Part shown: one piece after another, positions 1-11,744 of the stretch
Numbering within the stretch: the stretch's first letter is position 1
How the letters are laid out: each line of letters begins with the position of its first letter
Assembly: GCA_037178975.1 (NCBI GenBank)
Contig: JASJZH010000005.1
Span: 3,038,001 to 3,102,000, forward strand
DNA length: 64,000 nt
Origin: Oscheius tipulae
Lineage: Eukaryota; Nematoda; Chromadorea; Rhabditida; Rhabditidae
Reading direction: 5' to 3'
Notes under the pieces: model-generated
Told to the model about the DNA's origin: nothing
What the model saw: only the letters and a program-made list of their open reading frames with translations
The model's database searches: none
Made by a program: the position numbers and the translations under genes

Positions 1-3000
1 TCAACTTGGAGAACGGACCCCAGGCTTCTGAACGTTGCAGTAGCAACTACGTGGTCTGTGACAACGGCCTTACTGTTCGCCAGTCTTGTCCCCATGATCT
101 TATCTACAATCCGTATGAGAAGTCGTGCGACTACAAGGAGAGTGTCGAGGGATGTGGAAATGGAAATAATGTCGGACAAGATGTTCCTCTGGTCCCTGTT
201 GCCTCGACCTCTGCTCCCCAACTGACAAATCCTTACGGACAGGCCAAGCCCAGTCAGGACAAGAGTAAGTATTTGTACTCTTTTCCAGATTAGAGAGACT
301 TTAAGCCGCTGACAAGTGTGCCAGCCTGGCTGACGGAATCTACGCCGAAGGCTGCAGCAACTACTACATTCAGTGCTTGCGCGGAATCAGCTACAAGCAG
401 GACTGCCCCGCTGGACTGTTCTACAACAGGAAGACCGAAATATGTGATCACAAGCAACGTGTCCGTGCCTGTGGAGGAAAGGAAGAGATCAGCCCGGTCC
501 CCACTGCCTCTCTCACTGCCGATGCTCCCGCCTACGGAGTCGGGTCTGCCAATGACCAGCCTCAAGTCAACAGTAAGTAAATAGAGAAATAAAGATGAAG
601 AGAGACAGAGAGACAGAGACTTGACCCGATTCGTATTCATTCTTTTTTAGCCGGAAACCAGTGCACTGAGACATCAATCGAGAACTCTGGCTGCAATACC
701 TTCTACTTCCAATGTGTCTTCGGTAAGATCGCCAGAGTGAGTCTCACTAATTTTCCGGTCATTTTGTAACTCAGATGCAATGTGCCCCCTCTCTTTACTA
801 CAACCCGGACGAGCACATCTGTGACTGGAAGAAGAACATCGTCGCCTGTGGAGGAACTGCTCCCACCGCTGCTGCCGCTGCTGATGAGGCTGTCCAGGCC
901 ATCCCCTACTCCCAAAAGACCGGAACCATCTTGAACCAGGATTCTGAAGGTGAGACACAGTCTTTTGTTTTCCAAAGGTTCATTTTCAGCCGACAACTTC
1001 TGCATGAACAAGGACAACGGCTTCTATGCTGCCGGTTGTCAGACATTCGGTTACGCTTGCGTCGTCGGCTCCACCAAGAGGTTCAACTGCCCTGGCGGAA
1101 CCTACTTCAATCCCGACAACAACAAGTGCGAATGGAAGGAGAATGTTCCTGTTTGCGGTGGAACCAGTCCGACTACTGCTGCTCCCGCTCAGAGCCCACC
1201 AGCTGTCGCTGCTGCTGGAGGATATAACAATCTCCCGATTGCTGAGGGAGCTGGAGCTCTTGCTGCTGACATCCCGCTCAGTAAGTTCTGAGCTTTCTCC
1301 ACCAAAAGTTGACAAGCAATATCCTGTCAAGAGATTAGGCTTGAGGCCTCCTGGCATACACTGACATGCATATGTAGGCCGACACAGAATTCAAGCGGAC
1401 AGGTTGACAAGTTCAACCTTCTGTTAAGAGATTAGAAAGTTAGAAGACTCTGACAGGAACCTGACATGGGAGCAGAACTTCCTGAGTTGGTTCACAGAAA
1501 TTCAACTTGACATGGACAGAGACTGGCTGTATTGACAGCATTCTGGTTGACAGATTGACGTGAACCGAATGATATGACCTAATAACAAAGTGTCTTCAGA
1601 GCCCTTCTGTGAGCATCTGGCTGACGGATATTTTGCTGACGGCTGCAACTCCTTCTTCTACTACTGCCGGAGCGGAGTCACTCAGAGAGTATTGTCTCTT
1701 TTTTTCGGATTGAAGCTCTATTTCAGCTAAACTGTCCCAGCGGAACCTTCTATGACATCAGAAAGAAGGATTGCCATCGTCGCGAGGACGTTCCTGCCTG
1801 CAACAGTCAACTGGTCGAGACTACCCAACAGCTTGCTCAGAGCCCGTAGGTCTTTGTTCTCTATAGAAAGGGTGATGGTTTCAGATCTGTCCCCTCGTCT
1901 TCCTACGGCTCTCCCGCTCAACAATCTCCTCCCAGTCAGCCTTCATTCGACTGCAGTGGTAAGCAGGACGGTCTCTATTCCCTCCCCGAGTGCACTCCCA
2001 TCTTCATCCAGTGCTACAACCGTAAGAACTCAGTTTTGGCGCCAGGACAGAAGTTTTCAGAGGCTGTTGTGAAGCAGAGCTGTCAGAATGGACTCTTCTA
2101 CAACAAAGAGAATGGAATGTGCGACTACCGTGAGAATGTCTCGGCCTGTGGAGGAAGGATTCCGGCCACCACTACCACCACAACCACCCCTGCTCCGGTT
2201 CAACAGACCCCGGCCACTGCTCGTCCCTATCCTGCCGCTGCCATTGCTGCTGACACTCCCCTTGGTGAGTACTATTTGAGCGAAGGTAGCCGGAAGAACG
2301 AAAACTTTTTTAAACTTCCGCCAGCGACGTCAGCCCTGGTCAGAGAAGGCGAGACGGGTGGCGCCGTATTTTGTCGAGACGCTCATGTCTCTGCCTTATG
2401 TGGTCGAATGTGCCTCCTTGACTGCGATGCTTTTTTTAAAGGACTTCTGTTCGGAGACTGTCCGATTTGACTGTCAGTTTGACACAGCCTAGTTAGAGAG
2501 ACAAGGCACCCGTTTTGTTGCTTCTAGGCGCCCAAGGTTGACAAGCATTGACAGAGAATCGGGTTCAGATGCCACCTGCACTGGAAAGGAAGACGGCTAC
2601 TATGCCGATGGATGCACCAGTCGCTACTACAGCTGTCAGGGAGGAAATATTGCCCAACACAGTTGCCAGCACAATCTCCGCTTCGACCAGATCCGTCTCC
2701 GCTGCGACTTCGACGAGAACATCGAAGCTTGTGGAGGCAAGACTCCCGAGGAGGACACCCCCGCCGCTACTGCTGCTCCCTACGGAGCCCGACAAAGCAT
2801 CCAACAAGACACGTATATCTATTTCTTAGTCTTTCTGATGATATTTTCAGTGCCCAGCAGGCTTCTTTCGACTGCAAGGGCAAGAAGGACGGCCTCTATC
2901 CTCTGTCTCCTTGCAACAAAGAGTACGTTGCCTGTTCCAATGAGCGCGTCTTCGTAAGTTTTCCCTCTGCTCCGGTCTGAACTAGACATGTAGACCCGCA

Positions 3001-3988
3001 AGTGCAACAACGGCCTCTTCTACGACGACGACAAGAAGTTCTGCGACTTTTTGGCTCGTGTTGCTGGATGTGGAGCTCAGCCCTCGCAGCCTGCCCAGTC
3101 TCCGACTCTTCCCAGTCAGCCTTATGGATCTACAGCAACTTCTGCTCCTTTTCTTCCATCCAGGGATGAGATCAGTTTCGACTGTTCTGGAAAGACTGAC
3201 GGATTCTACGAGACGGTTGTCAAGTGCTCGATAAACTATGTTCAGTGCTCCAACAAGGTGAGAGGGTGATCCTGGCAGTCAATAGACAGGGTCTGAACAG
3301 CTCTAAACAGTAGAGTGAACTGAAATAAGTTTTCCAGATCGCCTACAACGGAAAGTGCCCCGAAGGATTAGTCTTCAACACTGCCTCTGGACTCTGTGAC
3401 TACACGTAAGTTATTGTGCGCCTTCTTTCGTATTTCTTGGACTTTTTCAAGCCTTCTGTATCCCCTATTTACAGTGCCAGCACCGCCGGATGCTCCAACT
3501 ACGTTCCTGCCACCACCCAGGCTCCTCAGTTGCCAGCTCAGTCTCAGCCTCAGCAGCCTCAACAGCAGTACCCTGGCCAGCAGCCTCTTCCCACTCAGCC
3601 TGCTCAGTCCCAGCCCCAGCAACAGTATCCGGGACAGGCGCAGACTCTCCCTGCTCAGTCCCAGCCTCAGCCACTGGCTCCGATCCAGCCTCAGCAGCAG
3701 TACACTGCTCTGGAACAGACTCTTCCAGAGCTGTCTCAGCCCATTCAGCAGCAGACTCTCCCCAGCCAACCGGCCCAATCTCAACAGTCTCCTATGACCA
3801 CCCAGGAATTCAGCTGTAGTGGCCAGCCCGACGGCATCTACGGAAGTATTTGTGGAACCCAGTACTGGAAGTGTTCCGGAGGAATGACCTTCCCGCAGAA
3901 GTGCTCGCCGAACACCGTCTTCGATGGTGTCTCCGGTGGCTGCGACTTCTCCGCCAAGATCGCCGCTTGTCAAAACAATGGAATTTAA
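1..3988 (+). CDS. Chitin-binding protein with ten peritrophin-A (CBM_14) domains, 3' part
   Basis: The gene enters from the left edge, so its start is missing. Fourteen exons fit in frame: 1-264, 306-572, 651-736, 775-949, 990-1280, 1600-1688, 1727-1845, 1885-2021, 2061-2264, 2569-2812, 2851-2953, 2994-3257, 3338-3405 and 3475-3988 (TAA). They encode ten cysteine-rich domains of the form C-x-DGxYx-C-...-C-...-LxYN/FxxxxxxCD-...-C, the peritrophin-A pattern; the first is cut. Linkers are Ala/Thr/Pro-rich, and the one before the last domain is a long Gln/Pro-rich stretch (about 3520-3800). The family binds chitin. Nematode CBD-1, with a similar domain string, is an eggshell/oocyte vitelline-layer protein, so an eggshell or cuticle matrix role is inferred. 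AATAAA follows at 3992-3997. Introns are mostly 35-45 nt; two longer ones (1281-1599 and 2265-2568) carry no recognisable insert. Confidence 0.9.
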
Positions 3989-4229
3989 GCCAATAAATAT
4001 TTTATTTTTTGCTCAGCAATGGAACTTGAGATCGAGCTTAGGGGCCAGTATTGAAGCGACACAGACGTTGGTTCTCATGATTTTATTTTTGGTTGGTTCT
4101 CAGCTGAATACATTGCTGGGTCTGGTTTCCACGAATGTGACCGACTTTGAGGACATACTTTAGTAGCATGGCATTATCCTTCCTCTCGAGAGTGGTGTAG
4201 TGAAACTGGTCATCAGATCTTGTCAATAG

Positions 4230-4789
4230 CCAAGCCCCAGGTAGTCGATCACGATCCCGATGACGATTGCGATTTTCTTTCCAGTAGGATACTGCTGCGA
4301 CTCGCTTCTGTGCTGTTGGAATTTAATTTCCTCCGCCAGCAGCTCTACAAGAGGCAAGGCGGCAAACTACCGTCGTCCGTACCTTGGACAACCCTTCGAC
4401 GTAATCGCCTAACTATGCTGACATTCCGACTGGGAAATCTGAACTGCCAATCCCTCCGTTCTACCGTCCGATTTGCTGAACTGGAAGCTGCTTTCAGTGG
4501 AATCGACTACGATGTCTGCGGTCTGATAATAAGGTCTGACAGAAGTAAATAGGAGCGGAAACGAACCTTTCAATCTGGACATCAACTGCTGCTACACGGA
4601 AAGACTGGCTTCCTGGTACATCCAAAATGCTTGTCATCCTTTCCTTCCACCCAATATCGGACCGAGTGAGCTAACTTGACCTAGTACATCAGAAAGTCTA
4701 CTTCCGTGTTGTCTGTCTCTATGCACCCACTTCCGCATATGCCGACCAGGACTACGAAGAATGCCTAGACAACGTGATTCGAGCTCTAA
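4230..4789 (+). mobile_element. Non-LTR retrotransposon (RTE-like) endonuclease fragment, degenerate
   Basis: Two short open segments resemble the N-terminal apurinic endonuclease of RTE/BovB-type LINEs. Around 4420-4530 a stretch reads like LGNLNCQSLRS...ELEAAF...YDVCGL, and around 4695-4795 another reads VVCLYAPTS followed by an acidic tract and CLDNVIRAL. The first matches the usual start of the endonuclease and the second its YAPT block. The catalytic residues between them and all of the reverse transcriptase are absent, and the two parts are in different frames, so this is a dead fragment. It abuts the SINE-like repeat that begins at 4790. The family assignment rests on motif memory only. 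Confidence 0.55.
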
Positions 4790-5048
4790 CTAGGGAAGGG
4801 TTTTAATTGCCCGCGGGATATCGAAACGAGGTAGGTGCCATTCGAAAGAGCATCGAAAATGATGGTGTTTCCCAAATTTTCAGCTGCGGAATGGATGTCT
4901 GCTGTCCTCTGGAGCTTTTCCCGTTTCCAGATTTTGAGCTGAATTTGCGCCCTTGGAGTTGGATATCCAGTGCTTCTTTCAGCGCAAGTGGCAAAGTGGT
5001 GCAGAGCGTATGCGCTCCGCTTAAAAACTTTTGGTTTTTGGTTCGAAT
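4790..5048 (+). repeat. Composite SINE-like repeat, copy R1 (head plus tRNA-like module)
   Basis: The first ~150 bp (the head) recur inverted at 6619-6882 and direct at 13309-13430. The last ~65 bp look tRNA-derived: an A-box-like TGGCAAAGTGG near 4990 and a perfect B box GGTTCGAATCC near 5040, about 50 nt apart, as in a Pol III internal promoter. No complete cloverleaf can be folded. This copy and R2 flank mariner copy 1 in opposite orientations. Confidence 0.6.
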
Positions 5049-5103
5049 CCTTACAGAACATTTTGATAGTCGACCTTCCCATTTCCTACTTTTTCTTGAT
5101 ATA

Positions 5104-6344
5104 TTGGGTTGGCAACTAAGTCTTTTCGCTTTTTCAAAGACAAAAATTTATTGTCTTCCAAACAACTTTTTCATTCGTTGTAATCACCATTATGATGTAC
5201 CATGTCCGCCCATTTTACGGGTAGCATACAGATACCACGCTCGTAGAGCACCTTGGGTTTTGACACGAAGAAGTTTGTCAACCAAGTTTTGAGTGTGTCG
5301 TCGGAATCGACGTGTTGTCCTTCAATCTCGTTGTTGAGAGTCCGGAACAGATAAAAGTCGGAAGGGGCAAGGCCCGGGCTATAAGGAGAATGAGGTACAA
5401 TCTCCCAACCTAGGTTGTGGATCTTGGAGCAAGTGACTTTTGCAACATGGGTGAGCGCGTTGTCCATCTACAGGATGACCCTCGACTTCAGCGGCCGTTT
5501 CTGACGAAGTACAACGGCAACCTTTTCAAGTTGTTGGCTGTATACGGCGGCCGTAAGGGTAGTTCCAGCATCCAGTAGTTCCCAGTGCACCACTCTTTCG
5601 ATATCCCGGAAAACACAGAACATAATCTTCTTTTGATGAGTGTCGGGGTTCATATCAGAATTTGGTGTCTACCCTGGACCCACCAATTTACACTTCTTTC
5701 GGAAGTTTACATACATTACCCACTTCTCATTCCCCGTCACCAGGCGTGGTAAAAAGGATTTCCTCTCATACCTGGACAGGAGAGAATGGGCGACGGACAT
5801 ACGCTGCCACTTCTGGGCGTCACTGAGGTCATGCGGCAACTAAGTGCCCAGTTTCTTCGTAAATCTCAATTGCTTCAAATGATGTTCCACTGCGGCATGA
5901 CTGACAGACAGTGTCTCTGCTAGTTCACGGGTAGTCTGGCGATTGTTCTCGTTCACGAGCTGCAGCAGCTTCGATTCATCAAAAGTTGACCTTGGCTCAT
6001 CTTCGACGTTTTTGTCTCCAGACCGAAAGCGATGAAACCACAACTGGCATACCCTCGTAGACTTCGTCCCTTGGTCATAAACATCGTTGATATCAGCCGC
6101 CGTTTGGGCTCCATTCGTGCCTTTGAGGAACTCATGTCGCAGATGGTAGGGTGGTAGGTCATCAATGGTCCAGATCAAAACGAACAGAGAATAGAGAATA
6201 AGAAGAAGAGAAGTGGTGTCTTGCATGGTGGTGGTAGAGGACTGAGTGAGCTACACGAGGTGCTACAACAATAGCTTGGACGTTGTTGTACACAAGACAA
6301 AGGACATGCTTACAAAAAGCGAAAAGACTTAGTTGCCAACCCAA
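5104..6344 (-). mobile_element. mariner element, copy 1, full length with perfect-looking ends, inactive
   Basis: The element is 1241 bp, with terminal inverted repeats beginning TTGGGTTGGCAACTAAGTC, and is flanked on both sides by TA (5102-5103 and 6345-6346), the mariner target-site duplication. The transposase lies on the minus strand (6226 down to 5171) and is the Tc1/mariner DDE type with D,D34D spacing. It has an N-terminal helix-turn-helix region around 5850-6000, the MDN block holding the second Asp near 5460, and the APSD block holding the third Asp near 5370. It is broken by several in-frame stops. The first catalytic Asp is replaced: the TGDEKW block reads TGNEKW near 5737-5752. 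Confidence 0.93.
5171..6226 (-). pseudogene. mariner transposase pseudogene (copy 1)
   Basis: Three minus-strand open pieces (5840-6226, 5468-5653 and 5171-5467) together cover almost the whole mariner transposase. The N-terminal piece ends with a typical HTH linker (HHLKQLRFTKKLGT). The middle and C-terminal pieces carry the second Asp (MDNA) and the third (APSDFYLF). Stops at the junctions and the Asp-to-Asn change in the first catalytic block show that it cannot be active. The closing residues HHNGDYNE recur in copies 3 and 4. Confidence 0.9.
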
Positions 6345-6408
6345 TAGTTCACTCGTTCAGACCCGTTTTTCGGGTCGAAGAAATGCTTTACCAGCCTGGC
6401 TATGCTTT

Positions 6409-6445
6409 GCAAAGTTGTAGAACAGATCAAGGGCTACAACTTTGC
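6409..6445. repeat. 12-bp perfect inverted repeat (hairpin)
   Basis: GCAAAGTTGTAG at 6409-6420 and its exact complement at 6434-6445 are separated by 13 nt. It lies between mariner copy 1 and repeat R2 and no coding sequence overlaps it. Its role is unknown. Confidence 0.6.
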
Positions 6446-6618
6446 AGTACATTGTCACGCAAAAAAACCTTTTCTTTAGTCAAAGTGGCTGTGAAGTTGT
6501 TGGATACTGGTCGTCACAGTGCTATCCGAAAAAGGGATTTTTGTATTCAGTGAGTGAAAAAAAGCAACGCAAGAAGCTAAATACGTTTGAAATGAGTAAA
6601 TAAAAAAGTTTTCGGAAG

Positions 6619-6882
6619 AAAGGATTCGAACCAAAAACCAAAAGTTTTTCAGCAGAGCGCATACGCTCTGCACCACTTGGTCACTTGCGCTGAAAGAAGC
6701 ACTGGATATCCAACTCCAAGGGCGCAAATTCAGCTCAAAAGCTGGAAACGGGAAAAGCTTCAGAGGACAGCAGACATCTATTCCGCAGCTGAAAATTTGG
6801 GAAACACCATCATTTTCGATGCTCTTTCGAATGACACCTACCTCGTTTCGATATCCCGCGGGCAATTAAAACCCTTCCCTAG
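6619..6882 (-). repeat. Composite SINE-like repeat, copy R2 (inverted relative to R1)
   Basis: This is the inverted counterpart of 4790-5048 with few differences. On the minus strand it reads head first, then the A-box-like segment near 6680, then B box GGTTCGAATCC near 6625. R1 and R2 form a 0.26-kb inverted pair around mariner copy 1. One end abuts the sequence CTAGGGAAGGG that is shared by all three copies. Confidence 0.6.
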
Positions 6883-7338
6883 ATAGTCAATCCTCAGTCT
6901 AAGGAGCATTCCATGAATAGCATAAGCCATTGACATAAAGTTCGTCAAACATCATCTGATCTTCGCTTAGCGAGATTGAGAAAATTTCAGTAGCTAAGGA
7001 ATCGAGGAAGAAAATAGAAACAAGTGGTTGTCACAACGGTTCACAGCTCGAAAATATCAGTTGAACTGGCAATGCTGATATAATGGGTTATAGCTTTTAC
7101 ATTTTCTAGTGAAGAGAAGACGTTTGTGGAGACATCTTCTTTCCTCTGTTCGATGTCGTCACGGTCAGTTTCTTACACTGATTGCGAGTTATTATCTCTC
7201 TTTGCTCAAAACCTTGTTCACATATCAATCGTCTCGGGAATACTCCGTGCAGCTGTGCAGTATTCAACGGTAACAGCTTTAGACTTGTCTGAAGTTTGAG
7301 GTTATTCTGTTTATCTCCTACCTGGGGATATTTCATAC
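6883..7338. other. No gene recognised
   Basis: There are only short open frames without family resemblance. The minus-strand frame at 7106-7513 looks coding only in its first half, which is the copied DUF273 exon at 7339-7647. The rest is read-through into unrelated sequence. Confidence 0.5.
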
Positions 7339-7647
7339 TTACTATGATACCTACTTTTCGGAAAACTTTGACCCTTCCGAGATCTTCAGCAGCTCCGAGT
7401 GCTTTTCTTACGCACCACTCGTGGTCGAACATATTGTCCCAGCCCTTCGAGTTATACCAGATATTCCAACACTCGTGTATTTTGTCGCGTCCGCCAAGAA
7501 CAACTTCCGCCACATAGGCCTGGAAAACAATAAAGCTGAATCCAGTCCCAGGTTTTGGGTCTCATGAATGCTAGTCAATTCACCTGAATCGCTCCATTGT
7601 CCGTTCCGTGATTGACTATTTGCGGGTGTATAAACTCAAAATTGGCA
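7339..7647 (-). pseudogene. DUF273 fragment, inverted 309-bp duplicate of 11343-11651
   Basis: On the minus strand this repeats the end of exon 3, the intron and all of exon 4 of the DUF273 gene at 10871-11740, including the intron sequence, and appears identical wherever compared. Because the intron is kept, it was copied at DNA level and not through mRNA. The copy ends at GGTATCATAGTAA just after the donor, exactly where the third copy (14188-14334) also ends. No start, first exons or C-terminus are present here, so it is a dead fragment. Confidence 0.85.
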
Positions 7648-7699
7648 TAAATGTCTGACCGCGGGTGTATAAACTCAAAATTGGCATAAATGTCTGACC
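7622..7699. repeat. 39-bp direct tandem repeat, two units
   Basis: Units 7622-7660 and 7661-7699 begin GCGGGTGTATAAACTC and end ATGTCTGACC. The first 26 bases of the first unit belong to the copied DUF273 fragment, so the tandem duplication straddles that fragment's edge and happened after, or during, its insertion. Confidence 0.8.
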
Positions 7700-8474
7700 T
7701 CATTCACGTTGCCACCAATAATTGGTCCAAGCTGATGAAAACGTTGCCTTACTGGCTTAAACGGTATAAATTACTTCAAAGAAATACAGCTAAAACTGTT
7801 TGTGATCTCCTAAAAACTCACAGAAAAATAGGTGAGAAACTCATCACGTTTTCTGAGATCGCAATGAAAGTTTCAAGCAAAACAACGGCATCTGGTAAAT
7901 AGTTACATGTTTCAAAGTCGTTTTGCTTTCTTCTTTCAACTGTGTAGGTTTTGAGCTCAATTTCATACCAGCCTTAGGTTTTGTAATGTGATTTTCTTCA
8001 ACTTTATTTTAAAACTTTCCAATATTCTAGAGATGGATTTGAATGCATATCCTATTTACCAGCTTTTATTCTAATAAAGACGAAGATTCTGATGGTTGTG
8101 ATTAATCCGATGACATTTGGTTCGAGCTCTCATTAGCTGAATACACAAAAACATCCGATATCAGCGGATATTGAACCTTATTTTCAACAAGACTGCATAT
8201 AATGAGACTTGCATTCAATCAGAACTCTTGTATGTCTGACCGCCCTAGGTGCAAAGATCTTTGTCGCGTAAGACACGCATTTCTACTCTAATCTTTAAAA
8301 TATTATGCAATTAGAAAAACCAGCTGTTGGTCAGAAAATACCTCCTCCCTCAATTGGTGTTAATTTGTCCTCAGGAAGAGGATGTCCTAATCCCGAGGTT
8401 CAATTGCGTAGAATGCTTCTGTTCCTTCGAGCGTCTACACGTGTTATATTTCATGGAAAAAACTAACTTCCGTC
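7700..8474. other. No gene recognised
   Basis: There are open frames at 7690-7902 and 8327-8743 but no family resemblance or consistent splice model. This could hold the promoter of the chemoreceptor gene that follows. Confidence 0.4.
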
Positions 8475-9660
8475 ATGATTCACCTGTGGTTTTGCACAAG
8501 TTCTGTTTCAGTGATGTTCTTCGGGTTCCAAGAGTACCCTCTCTGGTATGTCTACGGCCTCTATGCCGAAGGCTTCTTCTCGACAATTCTTCTTTTCGTA
8601 GCCTTTACCTTCATTGTTTTCGCTCTGCCCAGAGCAACTACCCGGTTTTACAAACGTCTTTTAGCTGTGAGCTTGACAGTGTAAGTTGTCTTAAGCGAAA
8701 CAAAAACAGAGATTTAGAAACTATTTGGCCCAATGCTGCATGACCATGGGAACCATGCCAGCAACTATGTTCCCGGTCTGCGGAGGATATACTCTAGGCT
8801 TCTTAAACGTTTTCCAATTCAGTACCTGTGCTCAATTCGCTGTCTCTTGTCACATGGTAGCAAGTAAGCGAAAACTTCTTATGATAACTCATTCTGTCCA
8901 GTTTCTGCTGCATTCACGATATATCTCTTCTACTACCGAAAAGCTGTCATTCTTCCGTTTCCAAGAATTCGAGGCAGAATTTATCTTATCACCGTAGGAG
9001 TACTATACTTTATTGCCCCAGGTCCTCTGTTTTATTTCGAGTGCCAGTCCATTGACCAAACGCACGTCAAACTGGAAGATTACACAGTGAGTTGTAGTCT
9101 CCCGATATCCTCATTTTCCTGTTTTCCAGACCTATCAGGCCGTTTTCCCAAGATATTGGAACAACGAGACTGTGGTGTTTCGAACGACTATTGATACAGA
9201 AGTTTTTTGGGCGCTAATATTCCTAATGTTTCTGATAATGCTCATGTTCGGCTCGATTGCGTTTATATTGCAGCGTCTTCTGAATGGCCTGAAAGCGATG
9301 ACTTTTTCTGAAACAACGAAGCGGATGCACAAATCACTGATGAGATCTCTGTTATGGCAGGTAAACTAATTTCTTAGTCAGAATATGTTAGAGGAAACAT
9401 TACAGACCGGTGTGACGTACGCAGTGTTCTGTTTACCGATGGGAGCGATCATATTGGGCTGTGCTTTCCATTTACCGTATCCAGGTAATAGAGTCATAGC
9501 TGCATGAAAGTTTGCAACATTTTCAGCCATCGCCAACTTTTGCTACATGACATATGCTACTTCTAATGCATGTGGAATAATTGCCATGATTGAAAGTCAT
9601 CGCTCAAACAAAAGACGCTTCAGCATCGCCTCTGAAAGTACGAAGCGAACGTTTAATTGA
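8475..9660 (+). CDS. Nematode serpentine chemoreceptor (Str superfamily, Srh/Sri-like)
   Basis: Six exons (8475-8680, 8718-8863, 8902-9086, 9130-9360, 9406-9484, 9527-9660) join in phase and give 326 residues. The protein has seven hydrophobic segments, one per region around LLFVAFTFIVFAL, the MGTMPATMFPV/GFLN segment, FTIYLFYY, LITVGVLYFIAPG, WALIFLMFLIMLMFG, the VTYAVFCLPMG segment, and the last around the CYMTYATSNACGIIAM stretch. The exon ending KSLMRSLLWQ followed by a helix with a Pro is typical of Srh/Sri TM6. These receptors are chemosensory GPCRs in sensory neurons. The start could also be the ATG at 8513, since an acceptor-like TTTCAG precedes it. No lesion was seen. Confidence 0.85.
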
Positions 9661-10870
9661 AAAAACAGCATGCTTGTTGTTGAGGCTCTCGCGGTTAAGG
9701 TATTTGATTTCTGGTCAAAAAATTGTGCTGAAAAATAAAAATGTAATTAATGTTGCTCAATAACGCATCAATAGACATTGTAATTAGAGGACATAGGGGT
9801 GACGAAGAGCTCAATAGGGTGCATGAACCGACTTCCAACAATATGTGCAATTTAGTAGAGCGAGGAAAACATACACTATTTGCGGTCGAATCATCTATTA
9901 CACAAGAACTAAGAAAGCTGAGGGTTGAACAAAATTTGCAATCCAAAAAACTTCATTGCTCTGTACTAAAGTTATTAACAAATTTCCAGGGGTCAATACA
10001 TAATCGAAGTAAAAGGATGCAGAAGTACTGAATGCTAATATATCATGGTCTGTCGTACAGACATCACTAATGAACAATCTGTCCACATTGATCTTTGAAA
10101 TAAACCTTTAATTGCTGAAAACAAAGCTATCCAGCCATCTTTAAATACCGGTTGTTGCGATGTTCGGGAGGCGACACAGCCTTAAAATGGAAACCGAGGT
10201 CAAGATTTGAATGGCCATTGAGGAAATCCTCTCTTTATTGTCCAATTCTCCGATCTCCGTATATTTGTGCTCCTTTTCCCTGATTCAGGCTGGGGTGAAT
10301 CTCCAAGTCACCTCTTATGAAAATCGAAACTTCTTAAAACGAGGTACAAGCGTCACGTTAAGTTTTTGCGTGTCACGCAATGAATCCCCACTGTCGCACC
10401 CCGTATCGAGTGAAATGTTCCATTTTCACTGGCGGACGTAATCGCCGAAGGGCTGTAGGGTCATCATGCATGCTTTCTGTTGTTCCGCACTTTTTGTTCC
10501 TTGTTTACTTCTCCTTTCTGAGATCAGATTTCAAAGTTGCTAATGACCTATTATAAGAAGCTAGCCTACATCTAATATGAATATCATTATGCGTGATGTG
10601 TCTAATGATCACACAATTAGAAAGTCCGGGTATCTTGGTTTCTCGTGTAACGATACGAAAGTCATCATTAGCTCCTCTTCCAGCAGTACCTGGACGGAGA
10701 ATAGTAAATTTTATGCACTTTTAGTTTTAAATTCCAGTTCAGGACATATCAGAGGAATCAGAATTTAATTAAAGAGTTGCTATTGTAGAAGTGATTAGTG
10801 ATAGATGGAAAATTAATGAGTACAGGTGACGAAAATCCTTCTTTGGCTTATGTATTCATCAAATTTTAAG
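9661..10870. other. No gene recognised
   Basis: Open frames at 9750-10031, 10211-10441 and 10577-10768 lack family resemblance. Part of this stretch may hold the missing 5' exons of the DUF273 pseudogene, but I could not place them. Confidence 0.4.
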
Positions 10871-11740
10871 AACGACGATCGGATCTGTGCAATGCTATGC
10901 CGAGATGAAGGGTCACCACATGTATCTTTTGAATTTAATGGATCATATGGCAGTATGTGGACATCACAAAGATGTGCGTTTCCGCTTGAATCTCCCAATT
11001 TTGAAATAGAATATGATAGTTTTTTCAGTTCTTCTATAGGAAGCATTGTGCGGTTGCAAACTTACTGGAAAACACGAACCATGATTGGTATGTGTTCATC
11101 GACTCGGATATGGAACTTGTCAACCCCTTTAGGTACTTTATTTTTCAAATGTAATCTCAAAAGTTCAGATCCTTCCGCGAGTTCATTGATGACAAACATG
11201 AAGTCTATTTATATGACCGCTTCTGGAACTGGGAGATTATGGCAGGCAAGAATATCAGAGAAGCCTTTTTCTTCTATCAGCTAATTCCAGGTTCTTACAT
11301 CGTTAAAGGAACCAAATTCGGCAAAGCTTTTGTGCGCGGCTTTGCCAATTTTGAGTTTATACACCCGCAAATAGTCAATCACGGAACGGACAATGGAGCG
11401 ATTCAGGTGAATTGACTAGCATTCATGAGACCCAAAACCTGGGACTGGATTCAGCTTTATTGTTTTCCAGGCCTATGTGGCGGAAGTTGTTCTTGGCGGA
11501 CGCGACAAAATACACGAGTGTTGGAATATCTGGTATAACTCGAAGGGCTGGGACAATATGTTCGACCACGAGTGGTGCGTAAGAAAAGCACTCGGAGCTG
11601 CTGAAGATCTCGGAAGGGTCAAAGTTTTCCGAAAAGTAGGTATCATAGTAACGAGGAATAACTGTACTTTCAGGGAACGGCATGAGCTAGGGACGGCGGA
11701 ATCACTCAAGGCAAATGGTCCTTAGACTTCGACCTTTCTC
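10871..11740 (+). pseudogene. DUF273 family protein, broken copy
   Basis: Six exons are recognised: 10871-10973, 11029-11132, 11169-11245, 11291-11406, 11471-11635 and 11674 to about 11740. In order they show a VQCYAEMKGHHMY block, RKHCAVA, a DxD-type VFIDSDMELVNP, YDRFWNWEIMAGSYIV, HGTDNGAIQ, a CWNIWYNSKG block and ARDGG. This is the order seen in nematode DUF273 proteins, which resemble nucleotide-sugar transferases; the activity is inferred. The fifth intron is followed by GGA ACG GCA TGA, where the family has Trp: TGA at 11683-11685 stops the protein just before ARDGG, and a second TGA follows soon after. The fourth exon starts after a GC-AG intron (11246-11290). 5' exons were not found. 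Confidence 0.8.
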
Positions 11741-11744
11741 CTTC

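Noticed and set aside
3368-3973. A 201-residue minus-strand open frame over the chitin-binding gene
   Set aside because: Leu/Arg-rich antisense of the Gln/Pro-rich exon; composition artefact.
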